In this document: in pieces, positions 18,631 through 28,184 of the stretch
Layout of the letters: each line of letters opens with the position of its first letter
Numbering within the stretch: the first letter of the stretch is position 1
From: Aquirufa beregesia
GTDB lineage: Bacteria > Bacteroidota > Bacteroidia > Cytophagales > Spirosomataceae
NCBI RefSeq assembly: GCF_011090385.1
Contig: NZ_SEWW01000002.1
Coordinates: 51,825-115,824, forward strand
DNA length: 64,000 bases
Reading direction: 5' to 3'
Position numbers and translations under genes: made by a program
The notes under the pieces: model-generated
What the model saw: the letters and a program-made list of their open reading frames with translations, nothing else
What the model was told of the DNA's origin: nothing
Database searches by the model: none

Positions 18631-19215
18631 GTGACTACCAATCGATTAGAAGCATTTAGTGATGGCGTGTTGGCTATCATCATCACGATCATGGTCTTGG
18701 AGTTAAAAGTGCCGCATGGGTCTGATTTTGAGACCTTAACACCTCTACTGCCCAAATTTCTTTCTTATCTATTTAGCTTTATTTATGTAGGGATCTATTG
18801 GAATAACCACCATCATTTGTTTCAAGCTATAGAGAAAGTAAACGGCAAAGTACTATTGGCCAATTTGGGCTTGCTTTTTTGGCTATCACTTTTACCCTTT
18901 GTCACGGGTTGGATGGGAGAAAACCACTTCGCTGAAAATCCCGTTGCCTTGTATGGTTTTGTACTTTTGATGTGCGCTCTCTCCTTTTCATTTTTAGAAA
19001 AATCAGCCATTAAACATGAAGGGGAGGAGTCTACTATTGGACAAGCATTAGCCAATCGGTGGAAAGAGCGAGTATCTACTTTAGGCTATTTTTCAGGAAT
19101 CATTTTAGCCTTTTTTTATCCTATTGTAAGTCTAGTGATATTTTATTCCATTGCACTATTATGGATTTTGCCCGACCAAAGAATTGAAAATAGATTGAAT
19201 CAAAAACGCGTTTAG
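18631..19215 (+). CDS. TMEM175-type (DUF1211) potassium channel
   Basis: The 194-residue membrane protein starts with TTNRLEAFSDGVLAIIIT, containing the FSDG motif that lines the pore in bacterial TMEM175 channels, followed by about six helices. Prokaryotic TMEM175 proteins are K+-permeable channels lacking a classical selectivity filter. The start is GTG at 18631; no in-frame ATG exists before the FSDG motif, so GTG is almost certainly used. The gene is far from kdp and there is no evidence of joint control. Confidence 0.87.
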   Translation: MTTNRLEAFSDGVLAIIITIMVLELKVPHGSDFETLTPLLPKFLSYLFSFIYVGIYWNNHHHLFQAIEKVNGKVLLANLGLLFWLSLLPFVTGWMGENHFAENPVALYGFVLLMCALSFSFLEKSAIKHEGEESTIGQALANRWKERVSTLGYFSGIILAFFYPIVSLVIFYSIALLWILPDQRIENRLNQKRV

Positions 19216-19301
19216 CATACTAGGCAAATATGAAATGTCCGCTTTCGTAAGAGTACTTTAAGTTTTGGTCTCAATTTAGATTAGCTTTTGATTTCCTATT
19301 T

Positions 19302-19309
19302 TACATTTG
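19302..19309 (+). promoter_or_regulatory. -7 promoter element before the MBL-fold hydrolase
   Basis: TACATTTG matches the Bacteroidota -7 consensus TAnnTTTG and lies 19 bp before the ATG at 19328. A matching -33 TTG at the right distance is not clear. Its position argues against the upstream start at 19307, which would lie inside the promoter. Confidence 0.45.
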
Positions 19310-19327
19310 ACATTAAACTTCTTAGAA

Positions 19328-20254
19328 ATGATAAAACGTCGACAATTTATACAAGGCTCTGCTAACACCTTATTGTTTTCTCTGCTATTAGGGTCGAAAC
19401 AATCGCTATTAGCCCAAGGGTCTTTATATCAAGGACCGGCCTTTACCTGGAAAGAGTTACGAGGAGGTATTTCCCTTTTTAGTGAGAGAGGAGGCACCAT
19501 AGCAGTACTGAAGACCAAAGATGGTTATGCTGTAGTGGATTCACAGTTTCCGGATCAATCTCAACATTTGATTGATGATTTGAAAAAACAATCCGATCAG
19601 AAAATTCAATTGCTGATGAATACACACCACCATGGTGATCATACGAGTGGAAATAGTGCATTTAGAGGATTAGTCAATCGAGTGGTGGCTCATGAGAATT
19701 CATTGAAAAATCAAATAGCCGCAGCTACTAAAGCAAAAACGGAGGAAAAGCAATATTATCCTACGGAAACGTTTAAAGATACCTGGACGGCAAAAATTGG
19801 AAAGGAAAGAATCAAGGCACATTATTTTGGTCCTGCACATACCAATGGTGATGTGGCCATTCATTTTGAGAATGCCAATGTCGTTCATTTGGGAGATTTG
19901 TTCGGGAATAAACGTTACCCTATCATCGACAGAAGTGCAGGCGCCAGTGTGGCAAATTGGATTCATGTCAATGATAAAATTCAAAAGCAGTTCGACAAGG
20001 ACACCATTTTTACGTATGGACATGCTTTTAATCCAACGGAGATTACTTGTAAAAAAGAAGATTTATTGGCCTTAACAGACTATTTGGAGAAATTAGTGAT
20101 ACATGTTTCTGCTGAAATTAAAAGTGGTAAAACAAAAGAGGAAGTAATGAAGTTAACGGCGGTGAATGGAGTACAAGGCATGAATGGAGATTTCCTGAAG
20201 AATAATTTTCAGATGGCTTACGAAGAATTAACAGAAAAAAATACCAAACAATAA
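19328..20254 (+). CDS. Exported MBL-fold metallo-hydrolase
   Basis: Starting at the ATG at 19328 the protein has 308 residues. Its N-terminus MIKRRQFIQGSANTLLF has a twin-arginine-like signal, and the zinc motif NTHHHGDHTSGN (HHHGDH about 100-105), a later GPAHTNGD and TYGHAF complete a metallo-beta-lactamase-fold site. Similar proteins act as lactamases, lactonases or other hydrolases; the substrate is not evident. It is followed 14 bp later by a DUF2911 gene, so they are probably cotranscribed. Confidence 0.88.
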   Translation: MIKRRQFIQGSANTLLFSLLLGSKQSLLAQGSLYQGPAFTWKELRGGISLFSERGGTIAVLKTKDGYAVVDSQFPDQSQHLIDDLKKQSDQKIQLLMNTHHHGDHTSGNSAFRGLVNRVVAHENSLKNQIAAATKAKTEEKQYYPTETFKDTWTAKIGKERIKAHYFGPAHTNGDVAIHFENANVVHLGDLFGNKRYPIIDRSAGASVANWIHVNDKIQKQFDKDTIFTYGHAFNPTEITCKKEDLLALTDYLEKLVIHVSAEIKSGKTKEEVMKLTAVNGVQGMNGDFLKNNFQMAYEELTEKNTKQ

Positions 20255-20268
20255 ACAACAATCATCTT

Positions 20269-20805
20269 ATGAAAATCAACACATTATTAAAGCCGATTTT
20301 GTCGGTATTATGTCTTTTATTTGTTACGACTAGCTCATTTGCACAAGATGCTCCTCGTCCACCGCAAAGCCCTAAAGTAACAGTTACAGGTACTTTTAGC
20401 AAAGCCAATGTATCCGTAGTTTATAGCAGCCCATCTGTGAAGGGAAGAAAAATTTGGGGAGAATTAGTGCCATTTGGAAAAGTATGGAGAGCAGGCGCTA
20501 ACTCTGCTACCATTATTGAAACCGACGCAGATGTAAACATTGGGGGTAATACGTTAGCTAAAGGGAAATATAGTATTTACATGCTACCTACTGAAGGTGA
20601 TTGGCAAGTTATTTTTAATACCGAAGTAGGTCAGTGGGGGATTAAACGTGGTGGAGAAACAACGCGTAATCCAGAAAAAGACGCTTTTACCATTACCGTG
20701 AAAACCACTAAGTCAGACTTTAAGGAAGCCCTAGAATACAAAGTAGTGCCTGCGGGAATTGCATTCGGATGGGAAAATGTAAGCTTATTAATACCGATTA
20801 AATAA
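20269..20805 (+). CDS. Secreted DUF2911 protein
   Basis: The 178-residue protein has a signal peptide (about 1-25, ending SSFAQ) and the DUF2911 core: VSVVYSSPSVKGRKIWGELV, FGKVWRAGANSATIIET, LAKGKYSIYMLPTEGDW and a C-terminal FGWENVSLLIPI. The family is common in Bacteroidota periplasm and its function is unknown. It lies 14 bp after the MBL-fold gene and is followed by a strong terminator at 20827-20853. Confidence 0.9.
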   Translation: MKINTLLKPILSVLCLLFVTTSSFAQDAPRPPQSPKVTVTGTFSKANVSVVYSSPSVKGRKIWGELVPFGKVWRAGANSATIIETDADVNIGGNTLAKGKYSIYMLPTEGDWQVIFNTEVGQWGIKRGGETTRNPEKDAFTITVKTTKSDFKEALEYKVVPAGIAFGWENVSLLIPIK

Positions 20806-20826
20806 TGTAAAACCTTTGTTCTATGT

Positions 20827-20853
20827 AAAAGCGGTCAGTAATGACCGCTTTTT
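20827..20853 (+). terminator. Rho-independent terminator after DUF2911
   Basis: GCGGTCA and TGACCGC pair around a GTAA loop, flanked by AAAA and TTTTT, giving a strong hairpin with a T-run 22 bp after the stop codon. Confidence 0.9.
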
Positions 20854-20923
20854 GTTTTTATATTCATTGCTTAATTCTTGATATTTTGTTCTAATTTGTA
20901 CAAGATCAACAACTATATACATC

Positions 20924-21784
20924 ATGAATAAGGCGCTTCATATCTGCATCGTATTTTTTCTAATTATTCCTGCTAGGATCATCGCTCAGGATAAGCCTGC
21001 TTACCGTTTATTTAATGCTCGAGGTAAAGAAGTTTCCTATCAGAAAATGATCAAGCAAATAAGTAAACAAGATGTCATTTTGATTGGCGAATTACACAAT
21101 AATCCCATCAGCCATTGGCTAGAATTGGAGATGATACAATCTTGTTTTTCTCAGAGAAAATTGATGTTAGGTGCCGAGATGTTTGAACAGGACAATCAAG
21201 GGGCTTTGTCGGCCTATTTAGAAGGAAAAATTTCAGCCAAGGGATTAGATTCATCCGCACGACTTTGGAAAAATTATAAGACGGATTATGCTCCTTTGGT
21301 GAATTTTGCCAAAGAAAATCAACTGAACTTTATAGCTACCAATGTTCCTCGAAAATATGCCAGCATGGTTTCTAAAGGAGGTTTTGAAGCATTGAATCAA
21401 TTATCAGCGGAAGAAAAATCTTGGATGGCTCCACTGCCAATTGCTTATGATGCCAATCTTCCAGGCTATCAAAAAATGATCACGATGATGCCCGGACATG
21501 CTACTCCTAATATGTCCAAGGCTCAAGCATTAAAGGATGCGACTATGGCATATTTTATTCTGAAAAATTGGGCGGAGAATCAGCTATTTATTCATGTCAA
21601 TGGGTCCTACCATTCAGAAAATTATGAGGGGATTTCTTGGTATTTAAAATTGGCGAAACCCAAGATTAAAATTGCCACGATTGCTACCGTTAGCCAAAAA
21701 GATATTAAGCAATTAACCCAAGAAAATAAGTACGTAGCGGATTACATTATTTGTGTGGAAGATGACATGACAACGACCTATTAA
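20924..21784 (+). CDS. ChaN-family haem-associated protein
   Basis: The 286-residue protein has a signal peptide (about 1-21, ending RIIAQ) and the ChaN/DUF399 core: VILIGELHNNPISHWLELEM, LMLGAEMFEQDNQ, and HVNGSYHSENYEG near the end. ChaN of Campylobacter binds cofacial haem and is iron-regulated; the acidic/histidine residues in GELHNNPISH and GAEMFEQ are the family hallmark. There is no lipobox cysteine in the signal peptide, so it is likely soluble in the periplasm. It is a single-gene unit. Confidence 0.85.
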   Translation: MNKALHICIVFFLIIPARIIAQDKPAYRLFNARGKEVSYQKMIKQISKQDVILIGELHNNPISHWLELEMIQSCFSQRKLMLGAEMFEQDNQGALSAYLEGKISAKGLDSSARLWKNYKTDYAPLVNFAKENQLNFIATNVPRKYASMVSKGGFEALNQLSAEEKSWMAPLPIAYDANLPGYQKMITMMPGHATPNMSKAQALKDATMAYFILKNWAENQLFIHVNGSYHSENYEGISWYLKLAKPKIKIATIATVSQKDIKQLTQENKYVADYIICVEDDMTTTY

Positions 21785-21838
21785 CATAGAATTTAGCCTA
21801 GCTTCAAGTCCCCCATATACGAATAAATGAAGATCAAT

Positions 21839-22624
21839 TTATACATAGATCTCCCCAATCATATACAATACACATTCCCCACTTATTTTCACCCGATCAC
21901 CGACTAATTCACAGGATAGTTCTCCCCCACGAGGCGAAAGTTGCTTCGCTTCCAATTGGCTTTTATTCTTTTTCTTTGACCAATACGGAATCAGCGTGGT
22001 ATGTGCAGAACCTGTCACGGGGTCTTCGTCTATTCCGGATTGAGGACCAAAAAATCGAGAGACAAAATCTACCTCATCGCCAGGCGCAGTAATGATAATT
22101 CCTCTTGCCTTCAGTTTGGCTATTTCAAAAAAATCAGGTTTCATGTTCGCAACTTGGCTCTCATTTTCATAGACAAACAGATAATCTGTTTTACCCTTTA
22201 ACACCTCTTTTGCTGGGATGGACAAACCTTTAAATTGTTCCCAATTAAAATCAATTTCATGAATTTGATCAACGGGAAAATTCAACGTCAATAGACTCCC
22301 ATCTTTAGCCACACGCAATTGACCACTTCGATGTGAATAAAAAACTATTTCATTGGACTCTTCCCCCAAGTGATGATACAAGACAAATGCCGCAGCTAAG
22401 GTGGCATGGCCACATAAGTCCACTTCTACGGTTGGGGTAAACCAACGTATATCATATTGTTCCCCATTCTTAACCAAAAAAGCGGTCTCCGCTAAATTAT
22501 TTTCTGCTGCTATTTTTTGCATTTTATCTTCCTCCAACCATTCTTCTAAGGGACAGATGGCTGCGGGGTTTCCTGAAAACAACTGATTGGTAAAAGCATC
22601 TATTTGGAATAGGGTCAATTTCAT
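21839..22624 (-). CDS. PhzF-family isomerase
   Basis: The 261-residue protein has the PhzF fold: QIDAFTNQLFSGNPAAICPL at the start, the catalytic Glu region NNLAETAFL (about 43-51), FTPTVEVDLCGHATLAAAFV and the C-terminal GIDEDPVTGSAHTTL. Family members isomerise small metabolites; only some make phenazines, and no phenazine genes are nearby, so the substrate is unknown. It is encoded 142 bp downstream of the carboxylesterase, beyond that gene's terminator. Confidence 0.92.
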   Translation of the reverse strand: MKLTLFQIDAFTNQLFSGNPAAICPLEEWLEEDKMQKIAAENNLAETAFLVKNGEQYDIRWFTPTVEVDLCGHATLAAAFVLYHHLGEESNEIVFYSHRSGQLRVAKDGSLLTLNFPVDQIHEIDFNWEQFKGLSIPAKEVLKGKTDYLFVYENESQVANMKPDFFEIAKLKARGIIITAPGDEVDFVSRFFGPQSGIDEDPVTGSAHTTLIPYWSKKKNKSQLEAKQLSPRGGELSCELVGDRVKISGECVLYMIGEIYV

Positions 22625-22720
22625 GGGCTATTATTTTTTATCCCTCAAAATTATAAATCTACTGGAGAATAATTTCTCCATTCATCCAATATTTAGGAAT
22701 ATCATGTAGCTTAAAACAAA

Positions 22721-22745
22721 AAAGCCCCGAATCATTCGGGGCCTT
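22721..22745 (-). terminator. Terminator of the carboxylesterase gene
   Basis: CCCCGAAT-C-ATTCGGGG is a nearly perfect palindrome; on the minus strand it is followed by GCTTTTTTGTTTT, giving a strong hairpin with T-run shortly after the esterase stop codon. Confidence 0.88.
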
Positions 22746-22765
22746 AATGTTGAATTTAAAACGAA

Positions 22766-24376
22766 TTAATTCGTTTTAACAAGCTCAAATAATTCCTTAT
22801 CCATTTGTGGTTTAACTACACAAGAATTATCGAAGTGCATGGTTGAGGTATTTGTTGCATTATAAGTGGGCCAAGTAGGTAAGCCTTTATGATTAGGATT
22901 TCCTAAACGAGCGAAATTGATCCAAGCCTGACTCATTTTATCTGCCAACGCATAGGCTTCTTTAGTGCCACCTGTCATTTCTTCACAGCGAGCAATGTTA
23001 TTGAAACAGAATGGAAGTTCAACGCAGTGAATGGCTTTATATTTTCCGTCAAAAACAGGTGATTGCCAAGTGAATAAATACATAAACACAGGAGCTCCCC
23101 CCGCTACAGTTGATTTGATATTTGCTTGGTCAACAGCGCCAGGTCTGAAACGAGTATCTACGTCCATTAAATCCGTTGGCTTAGTATCTGCAGGATATGC
23201 TTTTTTAACGGCAGCTTTATAGGCCTCAGCTTTAGCACCAAACGTTTTTTGTATATATGCTTCCACATCAGCCATGGAGGCATCATGACTTATTCCCGAG
23301 AATAAGGTTGGCATGAATTCATTTTTCACTGTTCCTATCATTAAAGGAACTTGCTTAGATAATTCCATTGCCTCCGCTGACATTGGTTGGAATGGCAATA
23401 AATTGGCATCAATACTCGGTCCCCAACTTAATCCAAAACCACCTACTGGTTTTCCCGCAGCTCTTAATTTTGCCGCTACTGATTGTAATGCTTTTTGACC
23501 AGCAGCTGCTAAGGTAGGGAATGGGACTTTTTGTAAACTATCCACCTTAGATTCATCTAAATGCAATGCATTTAATACTTCCTTGGTAATGGCTTGCGTT
23601 ACGGATTTATCTGGCATCGTGCTGGTAAATGCGCCACTTTGATTGATGGCCTTATGGAATAATCCTTTGGCAGAAGGCATGGCCATCAAGGTATTCACTT
23701 TGGCGCCGCCACCTGATTGTCCAAAAATGGTCACATTTCCTGGATCTCCTCCAAATTGACTAATGTTTGCTTTCACCCAATCAAGAGCTACTTTCATATC
23801 CAAAATGGAGTTATTGGCGGAAGTTTTGTATTTATCTCCAAAGGCCGACAAATCCAAATATCCCAAAATATTCAATCGGTGATTAATGGATACGACTACT
23901 ACATCTCCTTTTTTAGCTAAATTCTCGCCATCATAAGAAGGTAATTCTTGAGAAGAACCTGAGGTAAAACCTCCACCGTGAATCCAAAATAAAACGGGTC
24001 TTTTCTTCCCGTCATTGATTCCTGGAGTCCAAACATTCACACGCATGCAGTCCTCATTTGGGTAACCCCATGAGTGATTGTACACAAATTCTGATTCATC
24101 AGCCACTTGGGTTGTTGGAGTCAATAAATGTGCCACAGGGCCATAGCTAGTAGAACTACGTACTCCATTCCATGGCTTGGGCTTATGTGCAGTCTCAAAT
24201 CTACCTGCTTCTGCATAGGGGATACCTTTGTATGTGTAAATACCTCCATGCACATAACCGCGCACTTGACCAGCATCCGTAGATACCACAGCTACATTTT
24301 GCCCAGTAGTTACTTGAGCTTGTAGTGAAATTCCTCCTAGAAGGAATAGACCTAATACTAAACTAGCTTTTTTCAT
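22766..24376 (-). CDS. Secreted type-B carboxylesterase/lipase
   Basis: The 536-residue protein has a signal peptide (about 1-20, ending SLQAQ) and the alpha/beta-hydrolase features of type-B esterases: the oxyanion-hole motif FWIHGGGFTSGSS, nucleophile elbow TIFGQSGGGAKV, and the C-terminal His region IHCVELPFCFNN. It hydrolyses carboxylic esters in the periplasm or outside the cell; the natural substrate is unknown. It has its own terminator and stands as a single gene. Confidence 0.93.
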   Translation of the reverse strand: MKKASLVLGLFLLGGISLQAQVTTGQNVAVVSTDAGQVRGYVHGGIYTYKGIPYAEAGRFETAHKPKPWNGVRSSTSYGPVAHLLTPTTQVADESEFVYNHSWGYPNEDCMRVNVWTPGINDGKKRPVLFWIHGGGFTSGSSQELPSYDGENLAKKGDVVVVSINHRLNILGYLDLSAFGDKYKTSANNSILDMKVALDWVKANISQFGGDPGNVTIFGQSGGGAKVNTLMAMPSAKGLFHKAINQSGAFTSTMPDKSVTQAITKEVLNALHLDESKVDSLQKVPFPTLAAAGQKALQSVAAKLRAAGKPVGGFGLSWGPSIDANLLPFQPMSAEAMELSKQVPLMIGTVKNEFMPTLFSGISHDASMADVEAYIQKTFGAKAEAYKAAVKKAYPADTKPTDLMDVDTRFRPGAVDQANIKSTVAGGAPVFMYLFTWQSPVFDGKYKAIHCVELPFCFNNIARCEEMTGGTKEAYALADKMSQAWINFARLGNPNHKGLPTWPTYNATNTSTMHFDNSCVVKPQMDKELFELVKTN

Positions 24377-24570
24377 TTTTATATATTTAAATTATAGAGA
24401 ATTTCAGTTTTTTTTCCAATAGCACAAGGTTTGGCTCTTTGTATCATTTTGATAATTTAGTCAAATGTAATAAAATAATTTGATTTTCTATTTTTTAGAA
24501 AATGACTTTGATTAAAACACTTTCTTCTAAAAATTTGTCTATAAATTAGGGTAACATTAAATCGAACTCT

Positions 24571-25290
24571 TTGAAATTCAGCAAACATATCGCTCAATTG
24601 ACTCTGGATTGTGTCATTTTTGGCTTTCATCATAAAAAACTCAAGCTCATTTTAAGCAAGCTTAAATTGGCTAAGGACATCTATGCCTTACCCGGTGGCT
24701 TTATCTTACAAGAAGAGGACATAGAAGATGCGGCGAAAAGAATCCTGTATGAAAGGACGAGTATTCAAGATTTATATTTAGAAGAATTTGGAACCTTTGG
24801 TAGAGCCAACCGAATTTCAGATGAAGACTTCCAACTATTTTCTAGTATCGCTCAAGATCTTTACCCCGACGTGGAACCTCCCGTCAATGAGAATAATCAA
24901 AAAATGCGCATTGTCAGTATAGGATACTATGCCTTGGTTGATTTTGAAAAAGTCATCCCTCAGAAAATTGATTTAGATGAGAGTTGTGATTGGTACGATA
25001 TCAAAGAACTACCTAACATGCTTTTTGATCATCAAGAAATAGTCCACAAAGGCCTAGAAGTGCTCCGTGAAAACTTAGATAAAAAACTGCTTTTTAATAA
25101 TCTTCTACCCGAAACCTTCACCATGAAAGATGTTCAGGAATTATATGAAACAGTTTATGACAAACCATTTCCAGCCAATAATTTCCAGAAAAAAATGCTG
25201 GATTTACAAATTTTAGAACGACTAGACAAAAAATATACGGGGGCTAAAAGCAAAGCACCCTTTTTATATCGACTAAAACCAAACCTTTAA
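24571..25290 (+). CDS. NUDIX-domain transcriptional regulator (NrtR-like)
   Basis: The 239-residue protein has an N-terminal NUDIX fold (about 5-145) and a C-terminal winged helix (about 165-235, FTMKDVQELYETVYDKPFPA, then FQKKMLDL). The NUDIX box region reads GGFILQEEDIEDAAKRILYE and lacks the REUXEE residues needed for hydrolysis, so it is probably a ligand-binding sensor, as in NrtR-type and sugar-responsive Bacteroidota regulators. The start is TTG at 24571; no ATG lies upstream of the conserved region. It is a single gene, perhaps controlling the divergent carboxylesterase (inference). Confidence 0.85.
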   Translation: MKFSKHIAQLTLDCVIFGFHHKKLKLILSKLKLAKDIYALPGGFILQEEDIEDAAKRILYERTSIQDLYLEEFGTFGRANRISDEDFQLFSSIAQDLYPDVEPPVNENNQKMRIVSIGYYALVDFEKVIPQKIDLDESCDWYDIKELPNMLFDHQEIVHKGLEVLRENLDKKLLFNNLLPETFTMKDVQELYETVYDKPFPANNFQKKMLDLQILERLDKKYTGAKSKAPFLYRLKPNL

Positions 25291-25318
25291 TATTCCTTAT
25301 TCTTTGATAAAAGGTCCA

Positions 25319-25347
25319 TTGCGGGACAGAATTAAATTTTATATTTG
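25319..25347 (+). promoter_or_regulatory. Bacteroidota-type promoter
   Basis: TTG at 25319, an 18-bp spacer and TATATTTG at 25340 match the TTG-N17-19-TAnnTTTG consensus of the Bacteroidota housekeeping sigma factor. It lies 20 bp before the PPOX-family gene and is the clearest promoter of this type in the window. Confidence 0.75.
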
Positions 25348-25367
25348 TCCCAATCAAAAGGCAGAAT

Positions 25368-25928
25368 ATGGGCAAATTTTATGACGTTATTTCTGAAGCA
25401 CATCAAGAATTTATTGGGCAACAGCATCTTTTTTTCGTAGGAACTGCACCACTTCAAGGGGATGGCCGAGTGAATGTATCCCCCAAAGGCTTAGAAGCTT
25501 TTCGGGTCATTGATCAGCACACTGTTGCTTACATGGATATCATCAGCTCAGGAAATGAAACCTCGGCACATACCTTGGAAAATGGAAGAATAACTTTCAT
25601 GTTTTGCTCTTTCGACAAAACCCCCAATATCCTGCGTTTATATGGGAAAGGCTTTGCCGTATTACCTAATTCTCCACTTTGGGATGAATATGCACCACAT
25701 TTTACGATCTTTCCTAGCACACGGCAAATCATCGTAGGCAAAATAGATTTAGTTCAAACCTCCTGTGGATATGGTGTGCCCATGTACGACTATCGAGGAG
25801 AGCGAGATATCCATTTTACTTGGGCAAATCAAATGGGTTCTGAAAAACTGGAACAGTATATGGTGGAGAAAAATATGACCAGTTTAGATGGATTACCTAC
25901 TGACCTAAGTCTTCAAAAAAAATCGTGA
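25368..25928 (+). CDS. Pyridoxamine 5'-phosphate oxidase-family protein
   Basis: The 186-residue protein has the split-barrel flavin-binding fold: FFVGTAPLQGDGRVNVSPKG, AYMDIISSGNETSAHTLEN, GRITFMFCSFDKTPNILRLY and CGYGVPMYDY. Members of this subgroup bind FMN or F420 and are of unknown reaction in Bacteroidota. A good promoter lies 20 bp upstream. Its stop overlaps the following gene (TGATG), so the two are coupled. Confidence 0.87.
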   Translation: MGKFYDVISEAHQEFIGQQHLFFVGTAPLQGDGRVNVSPKGLEAFRVIDQHTVAYMDIISSGNETSAHTLENGRITFMFCSFDKTPNILRLYGKGFAVLPNSPLWDEYAPHFTIFPSTRQIIVGKIDLVQTSCGYGVPMYDYRGERDIHFTWANQMGSEKLEQYMVEKNMTSLDGLPTDLSLQKKS

Positions 25929-26389
25929 TGATGGATCCTGTGTTAAAAAAATTGGCATTCAAAGAGCAAAAAGAAATCCTTGTTCTTCAAGCTCCTGAAA
26001 GCTTTCAGCAAACTTTAAGCCATTTGCCAGATGGTACCATCTTGATAACATCCATTGATCAGGTAAATCAAATGAACTATGCTATCGTTTTTGTTACCCA
26101 AAAAATAGAAATCCAACAGTTTGCTCAAGCCTGTCTGGATAAAATAGTAGGAGATGCCATGATTTGGATGTGTTATCCCAAGGGAAGCTCCAAGAAATAC
26201 ACCTGTGATTTTAACCGAGATAAAGGCTGGGAACCCATGGGAGAAATTGGCTTTGAACCCGTTAGTCAAATTGCCATCGACGAAGACTGGAGTGCTTTGC
26301 GTTTTAGAAACGTCCATTTCATTAAAAGCTTGAAAAGGAATCCTGATCATATCATGTCGAAAGAAGGAAAGGCAAGGATGCGTAATTAA
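25928..26389 (+). CDS. Conserved hypothetical protein, DUF3052-like
   Basis: The protein of about 153 residues follows the PPOX-family gene with TGATG overlap; ATG codons at 25928 and 25931 are equally possible, and a GTG at 25925 is less so. It has a Rossmann-like half (ILVLQAPESFQQTLSHLPDG, YAIVFVTQKIEIQQF, DAMIWMCYPKGSSKKY) and a second half with FEPVSQIAIDEDWSALRFR. The layout resembles DUF3052-type proteins; no function is known. Translational coupling suggests it works with the split-barrel protein. Confidence 0.7.
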   Translation: MMDPVLKKLAFKEQKEILVLQAPESFQQTLSHLPDGTILITSIDQVNQMNYAIVFVTQKIEIQQFAQACLDKIVGDAMIWMCYPKGSSKKYTCDFNRDKGWEPMGEIGFEPVSQIAIDEDWSALRFRNVHFIKSLKRNPDHIMSKEGKARMRN

Positions 26390-26440
26390 AACAAATTTCT
26401 TTCCTTGCATCTGAAAGCCTCCATTGGCCTAAATTTATAC

Positions 26441-28126
26441 ATGAAAATGCCCGCTAAATCACCAGCTATTATTCGTTTAGGAGTCAGTCTACTTATCTTT
26501 TTCCTTATTCCATTTCAAGGGTTTTCTCAAAACCTTATTCAGGGGGCCCAAGTATTTGAGCTACATTGTGCTAATTGTCACAACTTTAAAGATGACGGGA
26601 TTGGTCCGCAATTAGGAGGGTTAAAGGGAATTGTGGATAAAAAATATCTATTAGAGTTCATCAATAATCCGAAAGCGTTAATTGACGCCAATGTGGCCAG
26701 AGCACAAGACAAGTACAAAAAATTCAAATCCTATATGCCAAGTTTCAGTCACCTTGATCCCAAAGATCTGCAAGATGTGATTGCCTATATTTTAGAGAAA
26801 CCTAGTCCCAAGATTATAGGAAAAAAAGAAAAATTAGCTTTAGAAAATCCGATAAAAGAGGGAATCCAATTTTCCGGTGAAACCATTAACCTAAAGAAAA
26901 TATTAAAATTCCCATTTACCTATACTTCTCAGGTGAATACGCGTATTAATAAAATGACCTTTCACCCCATCAGCAAGGAGCGCATTATTTCTGATTTACA
27001 GGGTAAAATCTATGTAGTAGATGATAAAAACCAGTTAAGCGAGTTTTTAGACATAAGCAAGCATTTCCCACATTTCACCAATAAACCGGGATTTGCTACC
27101 GGTTTAGGGAGCTTTGCTTTTCATCCACTTTTTGCTCAAAATAAGCTTTTTTATACCACCCATACTGAACCAGAAATCAAAGGCCCTTCCGATTTTACCT
27201 ATGGAGATAGCCTCCGCGTAAAATTGCAATGGATAATCACCGAATGGACCATGGACGACCCTAGTGCAAAAGTGTTAAGCGGAAAGTCTCGAGAAGTTAT
27301 GCGTGTCAATGTCATTGACCAAGTGCATGGCATGCAAGAAATCACCTTTAATCCTTATGCCAAACCAGGAGATCCTGATTTTGGTCTTCTATACATCGGC
27401 TTAGGAGATGGAGGAGCATTGGAACAAAGAAGAGGCTTTATTCCCAATAATCCTGAGCATGCTTGGGGTAAAGTTCTCCGAATAGACCCTTTGGGGAGAA
27501 ATAGTCAAAATGGGAAATACGGCATTCCTACCTTTAATCCATTTGTAGGAAAAAAAGGACTGGATGAAGTTTTTGCTCAAGGTTTCCGAAACCCCAATCG
27601 CATCTCTTGGTTGCATGATGGAAGAATCATTGTATCCAATATTGGCCAACGACATATCGAATCCTTATACATGTTAAAACCAGGGAAAAATTATGGCTGG
27701 CCTTTGCGAGAAGGTACTTTTGCCATTGATTCAACGATGAGCACCAATACCGTATTTCTTCTTCCTAAAAATGATGCTCAATTTGGGTATACCTACCCCA
27801 TTGCCCAATTTGATCACGATGAAGGAAATGCGATCATGGGAGGTTTTGAATATACAGGAAAAGCCATCCCGAGTTTACGTGGAAAATACATTTTTGGGGA
27901 AATTGTTCGCGGTCGAGTTTTCTATATTCCTATTTCAGAAATCAAAGAAGGGACTCAAACACGCATCCGTGAATTGAAAATGCAATTGGATGCTTTGCCC
28001 ATCACATTGAAAGAATTGGTCAAAGCGAATAAAGTAGATTTACGCTTTGGTCAAGATGCGCATGGGGAAATCTATATCATCACTAAAGCTGATGGCATGT
28101 TATACCAAATTGTCCCTTCCAAGTGA
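26441..28126 (+). CDS. Cytochrome c - PQQ-type sugar dehydrogenase fusion
   Basis: From the ATG at 26441 the protein has 561 residues: signal peptide (about 1-29), a class I cytochrome c domain with the haem motif CANCH (43-47) and axial Met in YMPSFSHL, then a six-bladed propeller of the glucose/sorbosone dehydrogenase family (about 175-555; GLGDGGALEQRRG, GFRNPNRISWLHDG, NYGWPLREG). It probably oxidises a sugar or aldose in the periplasm and passes electrons to its own cytochrome. The frame opening at 26405 begins with TTG and adds residues ahead of a normal signal peptide, so I reject it. Confidence 0.87.
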   Translation: MKMPAKSPAIIRLGVSLLIFFLIPFQGFSQNLIQGAQVFELHCANCHNFKDDGIGPQLGGLKGIVDKKYLLEFINNPKALIDANVARAQDKYKKFKSYMPSFSHLDPKDLQDVIAYILEKPSPKIIGKKEKLALENPIKEGIQFSGETINLKKILKFPFTYTSQVNTRINKMTFHPISKERIISDLQGKIYVVDDKNQLSEFLDISKHFPHFTNKPGFATGLGSFAFHPLFAQNKLFYTTHTEPEIKGPSDFTYGDSLRVKLQWIITEWTMDDPSAKVLSGKSREVMRVNVIDQVHGMQEITFNPYAKPGDPDFGLLYIGLGDGGALEQRRGFIPNNPEHAWGKVLRIDPLGRNSQNGKYGIPTFNPFVGKKGLDEVFAQGFRNPNRISWLHDGRIIVSNIGQRHIESLYMLKPGKNYGWPLREGTFAIDSTMSTNTVFLLPKNDAQFGYTYPIAQFDHDEGNAIMGGFEYTGKAIPSLRGKYIFGEIVRGRVFYIPISEIKEGTQTRIRELKMQLDALPITLKELVKANKVDLRFGQDAHGEIYIITKADGMLYQIVPSK

Positions 28127-28184
28127 TAAATATCACACCCAATGATTTCAATTTGTCATTACTTTGTTGAAATTTTACGCAAAC